Below, piece by piece: positions 7,194-16,350 of a DNA stretch of 64,000 bases; positions within the stretch are counted from its first letter, which is position 1, and every line of letters begins with the position of its first letter. The position numbers and the translations under genes are program-made. A model generated the notes under the pieces. It was not told where the DNA came from. It did no database searches and saw only the letters and a list, made by a program, of their open reading frames with translations. Source of the stretch: Bacillus sp. FJAT-27916 (GTDB lineage: Bacteria > Bacillota > Bacilli > Bacillales > Pradoshiaceae); assembly GCF_001183965.1 (NCBI RefSeq), contig NZ_LFZV01000001.1, forward strand, positions 319,277-383,276, written 5' to 3'.

Positions 7194-9467
7194 TTGATTA
7201 TGGAACGGTTAAGGAAGACGGAAAGATTGATTGAAGAGACCGCCCAGGAGTATAAGCTGAATATCGATGAGCTGATGGAGATGATGGCCCGCGGCAAGGA
7301 GTCTGAGGCAATTGAGACAGCTCTTCATTATGCGCTCAATAAGATTGCGATGGATGCACCTGACTGGACGTTCCTCGCAGCCCGGCTTTATTTGCAAAAG
7401 CTGTATGCGGAGGCAGCGGAGAACCGCGGGTATAAGGAGGACCTTAAATACGGCTCCTTCTCTGAGTTGGTTCAGACGCTTGTCGAGAAGGGCATTTATT
7501 CAGCGGAGCTTACTCAGGCCTATTCGAGAAGTGAATTGGACGAGGCAGCAGCGGAAATCATGCCTGAAAGGGATTATATCTTCAACTACATAGGCTTGTT
7601 CTTGCTTGCGGACCGTTATTTAGCAAGAGATCATGAGCGCCGTCTCTATGAATTGCCGCAGGAGCGTTTCTTGGTGATTGCCCTGCAATTGATGAAAAAT
7701 GAAAAGCCTGACGTTCGAATGAGCCTTGTCAAAGAAGCTTATTGGGCACTCAGTCATTTGTACATGACCGTTGCGACACCAACGCTTGCGAATGCCGGCA
7801 AGAGCTTTGGCCAGCTGTCCTCCTGCTTCATTGACACAGTTGAGGATTCTTTAGACGGCATTTATTTGAACAACTGGGATACAGCCCGTCTGTCAAAGGA
7901 TGGCGGCGGTGTCGGCATCTATTACGGCAAGCTTCGGGCGCTAGGCTCTGATATTAAGAAATTCAAGGGCAACTCCTCCGGGGTCGTGCCATGGATTCGC
8001 CTAATCAATGATACGGCGGTCAGTGTCGACCAGCTCGGGCAAAGGCAGGGCGCAATTGCTGTTTACTTGGATGTATTCCATAAAGACATCATGAATGGGT
8101 TCCTTGATTTGAAAACGAATAATGGGGATGAGCGCCGCAAAGCTCATGACATATTCACAGGGGTATGTATTCCCGATTTATTCATGGAGCAGCTTGAAAA
8201 GGTGGACGAGAACGGGCGCAGCATCGGGGAATGGCACACATTCTGCCCGCATGAGGTAAAGAGCATCATGGGCTGGAAGGACGAGAACGGCAATCTGCTT
8301 GGCCTTGAGGACTTCTATGATGAGAACGATGAGAAATACTTTACGGAGAAGTATATGGAAGCCGTTAATCATCCGCTCCTTCCGCGCAGAACGTATCGTG
8401 CAATGGATATTATGGCACGCGTGATGATCTCCCAGCTGGAGACAGGCACACCGTATATTTTCTACCGTGATGAAGTTAATCGCCAGAATCCGAACAAGCA
8501 TGTGAACGGGAAAGGCCGTACATCTATTTATTGCAGCAATCTATGTACAGAAATTGCGCAAAATATGTCGGCAACAACGATTGTGAAGGAATATGAGGAT
8601 GAGGAAGGGAATTTGGTCATCGTCCGTAAGCCTGGTGATTTCGTTGTTTGTAATCTATCCTCTATCAACCTGGCAAAGGCGGTTCCAGCCAATGTACTGG
8701 AGCGCTTGATTCGTATTCAGGTCCGGATGCTGGATAATGTCATTGACTTGAATACTATCAGTGTCGGACAGGCAGAGAAAACGAATAAGAAGTACCGGGC
8801 GATAGGGCTTGGTACATTCGGGTGGCATCATCTATTAGCCTTAGAGGGCATTTATTGGGAATCAGAGGAGGCTGTCGACTTTGCTGACCGTCTGTATGAG
8901 GATATTGCGTATTACACCATTCAATCCTCTATGGAACTAGCGGAGGAGAAGGGAGCATACAGTAGGTTCAGCGGTTCGGAATGGGAGACCGGCCGTTATT
9001 TCGAACGAAAAGGATATGCGACACAGCGCTGGAGTGAGCTTCAGGCAGACATCCGAGATAAAGGAATGCGCAATGGCTGGCTCATGGCGGTAGCTCCAAA
9101 CTCCTCAACAGCCAAAATCGGCGGGTCAACAGATGGAATCGACCCAATCTATGCGGTTGAGTATGCAGAGGAGAAGAAGAACTTTAAATTCAAGGTGACA
9201 GCTCCTGATATTAATCACCGAACCTATGAGTATTACAAGAAGAGCAGACATCAATTAAGCCAGGTGTGGAGCATCAGGCAGAATGCCGCTCGCGGGCGTC
9301 ATATCGACCAGGGCATCAGCTTTAACCTGTATGTGAAGCATGATATTAAGGCGAAGGAGCTATTGAACCTCCATCTGGAGGCTTGGAAGAACGGCTTGAA
9401 AACCACTTATTATGTAAGAAGCACGTCACAGGCAGAAATAGAAGAATGTGAATCCTGCCATAGCTAA
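7194..9467 (+). CDS. nrdE: class I ribonucleoside-diphosphate reductase, alpha (catalytic) subunit
   Basis: The large subunit reduces ribonucleotides to deoxyribonucleotides using a cysteine radical generated by the beta subunit. Numbered from the upstream ATG at 7185, the redox pair is Cys214 ('LSSCFIDT') and Cys489 ('VVCNLSS'). The radical cysteine is Cys454 in 'SNLCTEI'. The C-terminal shuttle pair is 'CESCHS'. At about 757-760 residues it is nearer to NrdA than to the ~700-residue NrdE, and no ATP-cone is evident at the N terminus. The start is uncertain: ATG 7185 abuts the AAAGGGAG site, TTG 7194 has a nine-base spacer and ATG 7200 is also in frame. It is followed by the beta subunit and a flavodoxin, all under a B12 riboswitch. 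The symbol nrdA would be equally defensible. Confidence 0.93.
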   Translation: MIMERLRKTERLIEETAQEYKLNIDELMEMMARGKESEAIETALHYALNKIAMDAPDWTFLAARLYLQKLYAEAAENRGYKEDLKYGSFSELVQTLVEKGIYSAELTQAYSRSELDEAAAEIMPERDYIFNYIGLFLLADRYLARDHERRLYELPQERFLVIALQLMKNEKPDVRMSLVKEAYWALSHLYMTVATPTLANAGKSFGQLSSCFIDTVEDSLDGIYLNNWDTARLSKDGGGVGIYYGKLRALGSDIKKFKGNSSGVVPWIRLINDTAVSVDQLGQRQGAIAVYLDVFHKDIMNGFLDLKTNNGDERRKAHDIFTGVCIPDLFMEQLEKVDENGRSIGEWHTFCPHEVKSIMGWKDENGNLLGLEDFYDENDEKYFTEKYMEAVNHPLLPRRTYRAMDIMARVMISQLETGTPYIFYRDEVNRQNPNKHVNGKGRTSIYCSNLCTEIAQNMSATTIVKEYEDEEGNLVIVRKPGDFVVCNLSSINLAKAVPANVLERLIRIQVRMLDNVIDLNTISVGQAEKTNKKYRAIGLGTFGWHHLLALEGIYWESEEAVDFADRLYEDIAYYTIQSSMELAEEKGAYSRFSGSEWETGRYFERKGYATQRWSELQADIRDKGMRNGWLMAVAPNSSTAKIGGSTDGIDPIYAVEYAEEKKNFKFKVTAPDINHRTYEYYKKSRHQLSQVWSIRQNAARGRHIDQGISFNLYVKHDIKAKELLNLHLEAWKNGLKTTYYVRSTSQAEIEECESCHS

Positions 9468-9481
9468 AAGGAGAGAGACTG

Positions 9482-10525
9482 ATGGTGAACGAAACGCTGA
9501 ATAAAATTAAACTATTAAACCCGGAATATCCGAATAAATCAACTGGCATCATTAATGGAAAAACATCCGGTCTATTGAACTGGAATGATATTGCCTATCC
9601 GCAAATGTATGACCTGTATCAAACCCTGCTCTCTAACTTCTGGAAGGCACAGGAGATTAATATGCAGGATGATATTAAGCAATGGGATTCCTTGAGTGAG
9701 ACGGAGAAGGATGTGTTTCTCCGTATTAATACCCAGTTGGCTTCCCTTGACAGCTTGCAGACACCGACGATGAGTCAGGTCATGGACTATGTCACAGACT
9801 CGAGCTTCAAGGCTATCTTCGCGGTCATTTCCCAGCAGGAGGCGGTTCATAATGAATCGTACTCCTATATCCTCAGCTCGCTTGTGCCGCTGCAGGAGCA
9901 AAACAAACGCTTCAATGAAGCGAAAGATGACCCAATTGTACAAAAGCGTAATAAGCTGATTTTGGATGCGTATGAGCAGTTCCGCAATGAGCCGACACCG
10001 CTGCATCTGTTTAAGCTTGCGGTCAACTCAATTAATCTGGAGGGAGTTTATTTCTACGCTGGTTTTGCTTTCTTCTATCATCTAGCACGCCACCAAAGAA
10101 TGCTGAAGACGAGTACGATGATCAGCTATATCCAGCGTGATGAAATGCAGCATGCTTATTTCATCTCCCAATTCATCCGTATTTTGCTGACGGAAAATCC
10201 GGAGTTGAATACAGATGAGAATATTGAATATATTTACCGCACGATTGGAGAGGCGGTTGAGCTTGAGAAGGAGTGGTCCCGTTTCATTCTGAAGGATATT
10301 GAGGGCATTGACCTGGATGAGTTCGAGAACTATGTGGAGTACTTGGCTAACAAGCGCTTCCGCCAGCTGGGACTTAAAAATCTTTATCCGGAACGCAATA
10401 ACCCAATGCCATGGATTCATGTATTCAGCGATGAGATGATTAATGAAACGAAGTCTGATTTCTTTGAGCAGAAATCACGTACCTATACGAAGGTTACTCA
10501 GTCAAATGGATTTGATGAGCTCTAA
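9482..10525 (+). CDS. nrdF: class I ribonucleoside-diphosphate reductase, beta (radical-generating) subunit
   Basis: The 347-residue ferritin-like protein houses the dimetal centre and tyrosyl radical. All ligands are visible: Asp90, Glu120, His123, Glu187, Glu221 and His224. The radical Tyr127 lies seven residues after Glu120, as in E. coli R2. This is therefore a conventional Tyr-radical enzyme and not one of the metal-free or Phe-substituted subclasses. Whether the metal is iron or manganese cannot be read. It starts 14 bp after the alpha subunit, and its stop codon overlaps the start of the downstream flavodoxin (TAATG), which indicates translational coupling. Confidence 0.93.
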   Translation: MVNETLNKIKLLNPEYPNKSTGIINGKTSGLLNWNDIAYPQMYDLYQTLLSNFWKAQEINMQDDIKQWDSLSETEKDVFLRINTQLASLDSLQTPTMSQVMDYVTDSSFKAIFAVISQQEAVHNESYSYILSSLVPLQEQNKRFNEAKDDPIVQKRNKLILDAYEQFRNEPTPLHLFKLAVNSINLEGVYFYAGFAFFYHLARHQRMLKTSTMISYIQRDEMQHAYFISQFIRILLTENPELNTDENIEYIYRTIGEAVELEKEWSRFILKDIEGIDLDEFENYVEYLANKRFRQLGLKNLYPERNNPMPWIHVFSDEMINETKSDFFEQKSRTYTKVTQSNGFDEL

Positions 10526-10965
10526 TGAAGGCTGCTATTATCTATACGTCGAAAACAGGGAACACAGAGGAGCTTGCACTTGAATTGCGGACTCACTTTT
10601 CTCGGCGCATTCATACAGATTTGTTTACGATTAATCGTTTTCCACTAAGCCAGCTGCATGAATATGAGGCGATTATCATTGGCACCTATACGTGGGGAGA
10701 CGGAGAGATTCCCCTTGAGATGATGTCGTTATATCAATGGATAGAGCGGGAGGAGGCCAGCCATCTGACGACAGGTGTGTTCGGAACAGGCGACAGCTTC
10801 TATCCGAACTTCTGCGGAGCGGTCGATGAATTCAGGGACATGCTTTATGTCCACACCAATCTTGCCGCAACACTCAAGGTGGAACTTTCCCCGCAGGAGG
10901 GCGATTGGGAAAAGTGTGAGAAGTTCGCTGATATTCTAATGAATCGAATCAAACAGCCAGTATAA
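10525..10965 (+). CDS. flavodoxin encoded in the ribonucleotide reductase operon
   Basis: This 146-residue protein has the short-chain flavodoxin layout. 'TSKTGNTE' (about residues 8-15) binds FMN phosphate, 'GTYTWGDGEIP' is the 50s flavin loop, and 'FGTGDSFYPNFCGAVDEF' is the 90s loop. It is longer than, and differs in motif from, NrdI (which has a YFSRTGN-type start and about 120-135 residues). By position, however, it occupies the place NrdI takes in class Ib operons. The inferred role is reducing or activating the NrdF metal centre. The start codon overlaps the nrdF stop. A very strong terminator follows. Confidence 0.85.
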   Translation: MKAAIIYTSKTGNTEELALELRTHFSRRIHTDLFTINRFPLSQLHEYEAIIIGTYTWGDGEIPLEMMSLYQWIEREEASHLTTGVFGTGDSFYPNFCGAVDEFRDMLYVHTNLAATLKVELSPQEGDWEKCEKFADILMNRIKQPV

Positions 10966-10966
10966 T

Positions 10967-11010
10967 CTAAACAAAGAGGCATCTCGACGAGGAGATGCCT
11001 CTTTGTTTAG
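10967..11010 (+). terminator. terminator of the nrd operon
   Basis: A 44-base near-perfect inverted repeat (CTAAACAAAGAGGCATCTC against its complement) ends in CTTTGTTTAG. A-rich and T-rich arms on both sides make it potentially bidirectional. Confidence 0.88.
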
Positions 11011-11132
11011 AAAAGAAGAATATAGGTGGATAATCTGAAAAAATCATAATTTATTTAGGATATTGCTTATGGATATTATCAAGATATAATTGTTATTGAA
11101 TAGCAATATGGAATAATGGATGGAAGTGAATT

Positions 11133-11429
11133 ATGGATAACTATAAGAAAGTTGATGTAAATCCCGAACATTTAAAATATGTAGAAAGATTACAAAGGTT
11201 GATTTGTGAAAGATTGGGAACAGAACCGCTAAGTGAATATGAGAAACCTGAAACCATGGTTGAACAAGCTTTATTTGTTTATATTGATATTATGGAGAAA
11301 TATTATCGACTTGATGAGGCGGAATGGGATGAATTCGCTAAACAATGTGCTGGAGTGACTGACGCACCTAGAGATTTTAAGGATTTTAAAGAAATAGCAA
11401 GCGAAGTTCATGAATTATTAATAAAATAG
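11133..11429 (+). CDS. small acidic protein of unknown function
   Basis: The 98-residue product is rich in Glu, Asp, Lys and Tyr and has no membrane segment or recognisable catalytic motif. It looks largely helical ('ETMVEQALFVYIDIMEKYYRL'). The gene is clearly more AT-rich than the nrd operon before it and the permeases after it, and it is framed by terminators on both sides (10967-11010 and 11482-11520), so it is a single-gene unit. A weak GGAAG ribosome site precedes the ATG. I do not recognise the family. The low GC and isolated transcription would fit an acquired gene or a small regulator or immunity protein, but that is only a guess. Confidence 0.6.
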   Translation: MDNYKKVDVNPEHLKYVERLQRLICERLGTEPLSEYEKPETMVEQALFVYIDIMEKYYRLDEAEWDEFAKQCAGVTDAPRDFKDFKEIASEVHELLIK

Positions 11430-11481
11430 TTTAGAGAAAATCAATCCTTTTAAGGCAATGTACTTAGTGTGCTCTCAGACT

Positions 11482-11520
11482 GCAGACAACATCCGTTTTC
11501 GGATTTGCCTGCTTTTTTTT
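11482..11520 (+). terminator. terminator after the 98-residue gene
   Basis: GCAG...ATCCG-TTTT-CGGAT...CTGC forms a hairpin followed by TTTTTTTT. Confidence 0.85.
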
Positions 11521-11640
11521 GCCCAATCGCATGATATGCATGATCAGGGTTTGTTTTTTCTATGACTATTTTCTTTATGGACAAAAAATAATTTGAAAAT
11601 TATGATTAGTGTATAAAGGGGTGGTTCATTTGGGGTAAGA

Positions 11641-12495
11641 ATGGCTAAACAGCTGCTTCATTCATTTGCAGGTATAGGGTTAATGGTCATGGGGGTCATT
11701 TTGATAAGCGGCCTGCCTGCCTTATTTAGGGATATTGGTTTTCATTTCACAGATTATGTCGAAAGCATCAAGTTAGTATTTATGGCCCTGCTTTCTCCGC
11801 AGGATATGGACTATGGGGGCACCGGCAGAATGGTCTTTCCAGAAATACTAGGTCCCTATAGGACTACGTTAAGCCTAATGGCTGTCAGTCTTTTGGGCTC
11901 TCTATTCATTTCTTTTCTGCTCACCTATATAACGCTCTTCCTCGGAAGAAGGCATCTGTCTAAAATTGAATGGGTTTTGTCCCTTCTTCAAGCACTTCCA
12001 GATTTATTCTATATTGCGTTCTCTCAATGGATGATTGTCCTCATATATAAAGGTACCGGTATTCTCATTATGGATGTAGCGAGATATGGAACCTGGCAGA
12101 GTATGATGCTGCCGCTTGTATGTTTATCGCTTCCGCTAACCTTGCTGCTGACGAGATTTCTGCTTCAGCAATTTTTGGTGGAAAAGAAGAAGATGTATGC
12201 TGAATATGCCTCGTCAAAGGGATTCACTGAGCTGTATATATTCAACCATCACATCTTGCGCAATGTCCTATTCAGCTTAATCAATTATTCTAAAACCGTT
12301 TTATGGTTTATGATTTCGAACTTGATTATCATTGAATATTTATTTAGCATCAATGGAATTATTGGGTTTATATATCGCTATCTTACACCGGAGTTCTTTG
12401 CTATCGGTACGATTCTGCTCGCTGTGCCGGTTTTGATTGTGTATGATATGGCTCAGCTGCTTGTCCCTGAGAAGAGGAGGGATGAGGGTGTTTAA
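11641..12495 (+). CDS. ABC transporter permease, DppB/OppB type
   Basis: The 284-residue integral membrane protein has an N-terminal helix (about residues 8-28), a long external loop and a five-helix permease core. In the core the EAA-like loop reads 'KMYAEYASSKGFTELYIFNHHILRN' (given in part), the coupling helix that contacts the ATPase. 'LQALPDLFYIAFSQ' matches the conserved region of dipeptide/nickel permeases. It probably forms one half of a peptide- or metal-type importer. No ATP-binding or solute-binding protein is encoded nearby. The downstream permease overlaps its 3' end. Confidence 0.82.
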   Translation: MAKQLLHSFAGIGLMVMGVILISGLPALFRDIGFHFTDYVESIKLVFMALLSPQDMDYGGTGRMVFPEILGPYRTTLSLMAVSLLGSLFISFLLTYITLFLGRRHLSKIEWVLSLLQALPDLFYIAFSQWMIVLIYKGTGILIMDVARYGTWQSMMLPLVCLSLPLTLLLTRFLLQQFLVEKKKMYAEYASSKGFTELYIFNHHILRNVLFSLINYSKTVLWFMISNLIIIEYLFSINGIIGFIYRYLTPEFFAIGTILLAVPVLIVYDMAQLLVPEKRRDEGV

Positions 12496-13498
12496 ATATG
12501 TCGTTAGAAATAAATCCTTTATGACAGGCTTCTTATTCTTAAGTGTGTTAATACTTTTGAGCATTGGCAATACCCTATTGAATGATGGAGAAATCCGCCA
12601 GGAAACATTTATATCAGATGAGAATGGAAATATCCTAGATGCACCGCCATATCCGCCGCTGACGGTTTTTCCGCTTGGGTCAGACCTAGAAGGCTATGAT
12701 TTGCTCCATATGATGATTGAAGGGGCAAAGATAACGATTGGAATTGCTCTTTTCATTGCTGTTTTGCGTATTGTGGTTGGTCTTTTGATTGGCTCTCTTC
12801 TTGGTGTATATGCGAGAAGGTGGATTGGCCTCTTTGAAAAGGTATTCTCTAGTTTCACTTTAATTCCACTCACGCTTGTGGCCGCCTTTTTGCTGCATAA
12901 TGTATTGGTCATGCAGATGGATGGATTTGCTAATCCGTTTTGGAAGCGGGCCCTTTTTGAGGTGTTCATTCTAACGATATATGCTGTCCCAACATTGGCC
13001 ATCTTTCAGGCGAATGAGATTAAGCGATTATATGGAGAGGACTTTATGGAAGCCGCCCAAGTGCTTGGCGGAGGCGGTTGGCATAAGATGAGGGTTCATA
13101 TCCTGCCGCATTTAAAGGAAAATTTACTGCAGCTATCGATTCAGCAATTCATTCAAGTATTAATTGTTCTTGCTCATTTAGGGGTTCTTGACCTCTTTTT
13201 TGGAGGTACCTTTATCGATTTTAGCGGAGGTGGTCCACCAAAGTCGATGTATTACGAATGGTCAGGTTTGGTGGGGACGTATTTCCGCTCTCTTGCCTTC
13301 GATCCTTGGATTGCCCTCGTCCCAATTGCCTTTTTCACACTGACCATTCTTGCGGCTCAGCTAATGCTGAATGGACTAAAGAAAGCGAGTGAACAAGCGC
13401 ATGAGGCGAGGAAGATAAGGCAGTCTCATACCTTGCCGCTTTCAAGCATACAGGCTGAGCAAGAGTTATTTGCCCTTCGCTCTGGAAAAGAAGCATAA
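12488..13498 (+). CDS. ABC transporter permease, DppC/OppC type
   Basis: The 336-residue protein begins with one membrane helix, then an external segment containing 'PLGSDLEGYDLLHMMIEG', the typical 'GTDxxGRD' region of DppC/OppC proteins. The permease core follows, with the EAA loop 'DFMEAAQVLGGGGWHKMRVHILPHL' (given in part). I favour the GTG at 12488, because AGGAGG ends seven bases before it. The ATG at 12482 would have a one-base spacer. The gene overlaps the end of the DppB-like gene by eight bases, so the two permeases are translationally coupled and should form a heterodimer. Partner ATPase and binding protein are missing here. A polar C-terminal tail of about 45 residues follows the last helix. 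Confidence 0.82.
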   Translation: MFKYVVRNKSFMTGFLFLSVLILLSIGNTLLNDGEIRQETFISDENGNILDAPPYPPLTVFPLGSDLEGYDLLHMMIEGAKITIGIALFIAVLRIVVGLLIGSLLGVYARRWIGLFEKVFSSFTLIPLTLVAAFLLHNVLVMQMDGFANPFWKRALFEVFILTIYAVPTLAIFQANEIKRLYGEDFMEAAQVLGGGGWHKMRVHILPHLKENLLQLSIQQFIQVLIVLAHLGVLDLFFGGTFIDFSGGGPPKSMYYEWSGLVGTYFRSLAFDPWIALVPIAFFTLTILAAQLMLNGLKKASEQAHEARKIRQSHTLPLSSIQAEQELFALRSGKEA

Positions 13499-13502
13499 AA
13501 AA

Positions 13503-13531
13503 ACAGATTGCCTTATCATAAGGCAATCTGT
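13503..13531. terminator. bidirectional terminator between permease and P-type ATPase genes
   Basis: A perfect 14-bp inverted repeat around one central base (ACAGATTGCCTTAT / ATAAGGCAATCTGT), with an A run on the left and a weaker TCTATAT on the right, separates the two convergent genes. Confidence 0.85.
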
Positions 13532-13536
13532 CTATA

Positions 13537-16350
13537 TCAGCTAATGGCTGTCCTTCTAACCAGCCATTTACGAATTTCCTCACATAGCATGAAGAGAACG
13601 GTAAAGATGGGAAGAAGAATGATGTGTTGCCATTCCAATGCAGCTGTTTCAAAGACGTATTGGAAGAATGGCGTATATGAAATTAATAAAAATAAAATAA
13701 CCTCAAGGACGACTCCCCAAATCATCAAGGAATTCGGCTTATGGAAGGATTCATAGAATGGCTTCCTCATTGATCTTGATTCTAGGAGGTTCCCAATCTG
13801 GCAGGCGATTACTGCCCCGAACCCGAGCGTGATGGCATAGCTATAGGCATGCATAACATCAGCCGGTGCCGTATTCGTTGTGATGATATTGGTAAAGGAA
13901 CGAATCTCCTCGAATGTATAGCCGAAATACCCCCAAGCAAAGAAAAAGGCGATGAATAGGCAGGCTGCCTCAATCATTCCAAGGAAGCCATAAGCCCTGA
14001 GTAATGATGGGCGGTCGAGAATATTGCTGTTTTTCTTCCTTGGCGGCTGGTCGAGAATATCATCATCCGGTAATTCTTTACCAAGTGAAATGGCTGGCAG
14101 GATATCTGTTCCAAGGTCAATGGCCAGAACTAATAGAACCGGCAGGGCAAGAGGGACATTGAATAATCCCATTACAAGGAATGGAATAATCTCCGGTACG
14201 TTTGAGGCTAATATATAGCCAATGAATTTCCGGATATTCTCATATATAGCCCGGCCTTCTTTAATGGCCTCCACAATTGTTGCAAAGTGGTCATCTAATA
14301 AAACGACATCAGAAGATTCAATCGCTGCATCGGAGCCGTTTTTGCCCATGGAAATACCGATATCCGCTTTTTTTAAGGCTAATACATCATTTATACCATC
14401 GCCAGTCGCTGCTACAACATGTCCGAGACTTTGATAAGCCGTGACAATTTTCAATTTATCCTGAGGTGTTGTCCGTGCAAAAATGACGGGATCATCCGTA
14501 TCGATTTTCTTAGCCAGCTCTGCCTCGCTTAATCTCCGCAATTCCTCTCCCATAATGATGACATGCTTATCCTTCACAATGCCTGTCTGCTTCGCAATGG
14601 AAAGAGCGGTCTTGCTGTAATCGCCGGTAACGACCGTGATTTTGACACCTGCACGGTAGCAATCACGCACCGCTTCAAGCACGCCTTCTTTCGGCGGGTC
14701 GTACATAATGGCTAGACCAAGAAGCATAAGTGTATCTTCTTCAGGTCCTGAACAAGAAACGGCCAAGATACGGTAACCCTCGCTCGCCATTTTATCATTT
14801 ACAGCATGAACCTCTTTGCGGTCTGCATCTGTCATCCTCACAGCTTGTCCATTTCGATAAATATAGGCGCATTTGCCTGTAATCTTTAATGGGTCGCCTT
14901 TTGTAAAGTTGATCAATTTACCGGCAGGGAATGTCTCAGCTGAGTCATTTTTTGCTAAGACGGTCATATATTTATTTTCGGAGCTGAAGGGCTGAAGGCT
15001 TTCCCTGGTGAAGTGTTTTTTCGTATCTTCCACGTTTACGCCATATTTCTCTGCCGCAATTAAAATGGCCGCCTCCGTTGGATTGCCTATGTATTCCCAT
15101 TCATTCGAATCTTTCTCGGCTGTTTTTAGGACGGTCTCTGAACAAATAATTGCAGAGGTGAAAAAGCGCTTAAGTCCTGGCTGATTTCGATCGCTTACTC
15201 CGCTTAGCTTGCCGGCCTTCTCATACCCGTTGCCACTGATTTCAATTAATCCGTCTGGTGTCCATATCTTCTTCGCGACAATGGCATTCTGTGTAAGAGT
15301 CCCGGTCTTATCTGTGCAAATGACCGTTGTTGTACTAAGGGTTTCAACAGCCGATTGCTTTCTGACCAATGCATTTTTCTTAGCCATCCGCTGGACGCTC
15401 AACGCCAAGGAGAGGCTGACGGTTGGCATCAAGCCTTCCGGCACATTTGCCACAATCATCCCAATCGCAAAGATTAAAGCCTCATTGACTTCAATATCTG
15501 TCAGGAAGACGGATACACAAAAGGCTAAGATTCCGATGGTAACAGCAAATATCGCTAGGATTTTCGTGATGCGCTGGATCTGAATCTCCAATGTGCTTTT
15601 CTCACGCTTGATTTGGGTAGTCGTTTCGGTAATCATCCCGATTTGGGTTTGTTTGCCTGTCCCATAAACGACAGCCTTCGCTTCTCCGCCTGTAATGGAA
15701 GTCCCGGCGAATACTAAATTTCTGCATTCGCTGACGGTGTCAATATGACGGGTTTCTATGTTCTCGCTCCGGTTTACCGGCAATGATTCACCTGTCAGCA
15801 TGGAGTTATTTACCATCAAACGATTAGATGAAATAATTCGGCAGTCAGCTGGCACTTTATCCCCAGCGGAGAGATTCAGGATATCACCAGGCACTAATTG
15901 GTCGGCGTCCATCGTTCGTACTTCACCATCCCGATAGACCTTCACCCGATTCGGCATCATTTCTGATAATGCCTGTAAGGCTTTGTCTGCCCGGTTTTCT
16001 TGAACGAATGAAAAGATGGCGTTAATCAAAATGATGGCCCATATTACATAGCTGAGCAAGGGTGTGCCGGAAATAAACGCAAGAATACTAGCCACCCAAA
16101 GCATAATGGCTAATAATCCGACAAGCTTCTCTAGAAAGCATTTAAGGGGATTGAAGGTTCTTTTTGTTTTCATTTTGTTATCCCCAAATATTTTTAATCT
16201 TGCTTGAGCTTCTGAATTTGATAAACCTGCAGAGCTTGTTTTTAAGGAAATGAGTACATAGTCAGCTTCTTTTTCAGCCCATTTGGTTGGATCTTTCTGA
16301 GTTATTTCAAGCAAAGAGCTTTCCTTAGGTCCTATATGGTCATATTCCAT
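13537..16350 (-). CDS. P-type cation ATPase, subfamily IIC-like (Na,K-ATPase-related)
   Basis: The 937-residue pump has an N-terminal cation-ATPase domain and actuator 'MLTGESLPV'. The phosphorylated Asp347 lies in 'CTDKTGTLTQ', followed by 'KGDP' and 'TGDGIND'. Ion-site helices resemble animal Na,K-ATPase: M4 'VANVPEGLMPTV', M5 'ASNVPEIIPF' and M6 'IDLGTDILPAISL'. That pattern argues for a monovalent-cation or broad cation pump rather than a SERCA-type Ca2+ pump, though the ion is unproven. One oddity is that the usual GDGxNDxPALK block reads 'GDGINDVLALK', so the conserved proline is replaced by leucine. The gene is monocistronic. Confidence 0.88.
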   Translation of the reverse strand: MEYDHIGPKESSLLEITQKDPTKWAEKEADYVLISLKTSSAGLSNSEAQARLKIFGDNKMKTKRTFNPLKCFLEKLVGLLAIMLWVASILAFISGTPLLSYVIWAIILINAIFSFVQENRADKALQALSEMMPNRVKVYRDGEVRTMDADQLVPGDILNLSAGDKVPADCRIISSNRLMVNNSMLTGESLPVNRSENIETRHIDTVSECRNLVFAGTSITGGEAKAVVYGTGKQTQIGMITETTTQIKREKSTLEIQIQRITKILAIFAVTIGILAFCVSVFLTDIEVNEALIFAIGMIVANVPEGLMPTVSLSLALSVQRMAKKNALVRKQSAVETLSTTTVICTDKTGTLTQNAIVAKKIWTPDGLIEISGNGYEKAGKLSGVSDRNQPGLKRFFTSAIICSETVLKTAEKDSNEWEYIGNPTEAAILIAAEKYGVNVEDTKKHFTRESLQPFSSENKYMTVLAKNDSAETFPAGKLINFTKGDPLKITGKCAYIYRNGQAVRMTDADRKEVHAVNDKMASEGYRILAVSCSGPEEDTLMLLGLAIMYDPPKEGVLEAVRDCYRAGVKITVVTGDYSKTALSIAKQTGIVKDKHVIIMGEELRRLSEAELAKKIDTDDPVIFARTTPQDKLKIVTAYQSLGHVVAATGDGINDVLALKKADIGISMGKNGSDAAIESSDVVLLDDHFATIVEAIKEGRAIYENIRKFIGYILASNVPEIIPFLVMGLFNVPLALPVLLVLAIDLGTDILPAISLGKELPDDDILDQPPRKKNSNILDRPSLLRAYGFLGMIEAACLFIAFFFAWGYFGYTFEEIRSFTNIITTNTAPADVMHAYSYAITLGFGAVIACQIGNLLESRSMRKPFYESFHKPNSLMIWGVVLEVILFLLISYTPFFQYVFETAALEWQHIILLPIFTVLFMLCEEIRKWLVRRTAIS

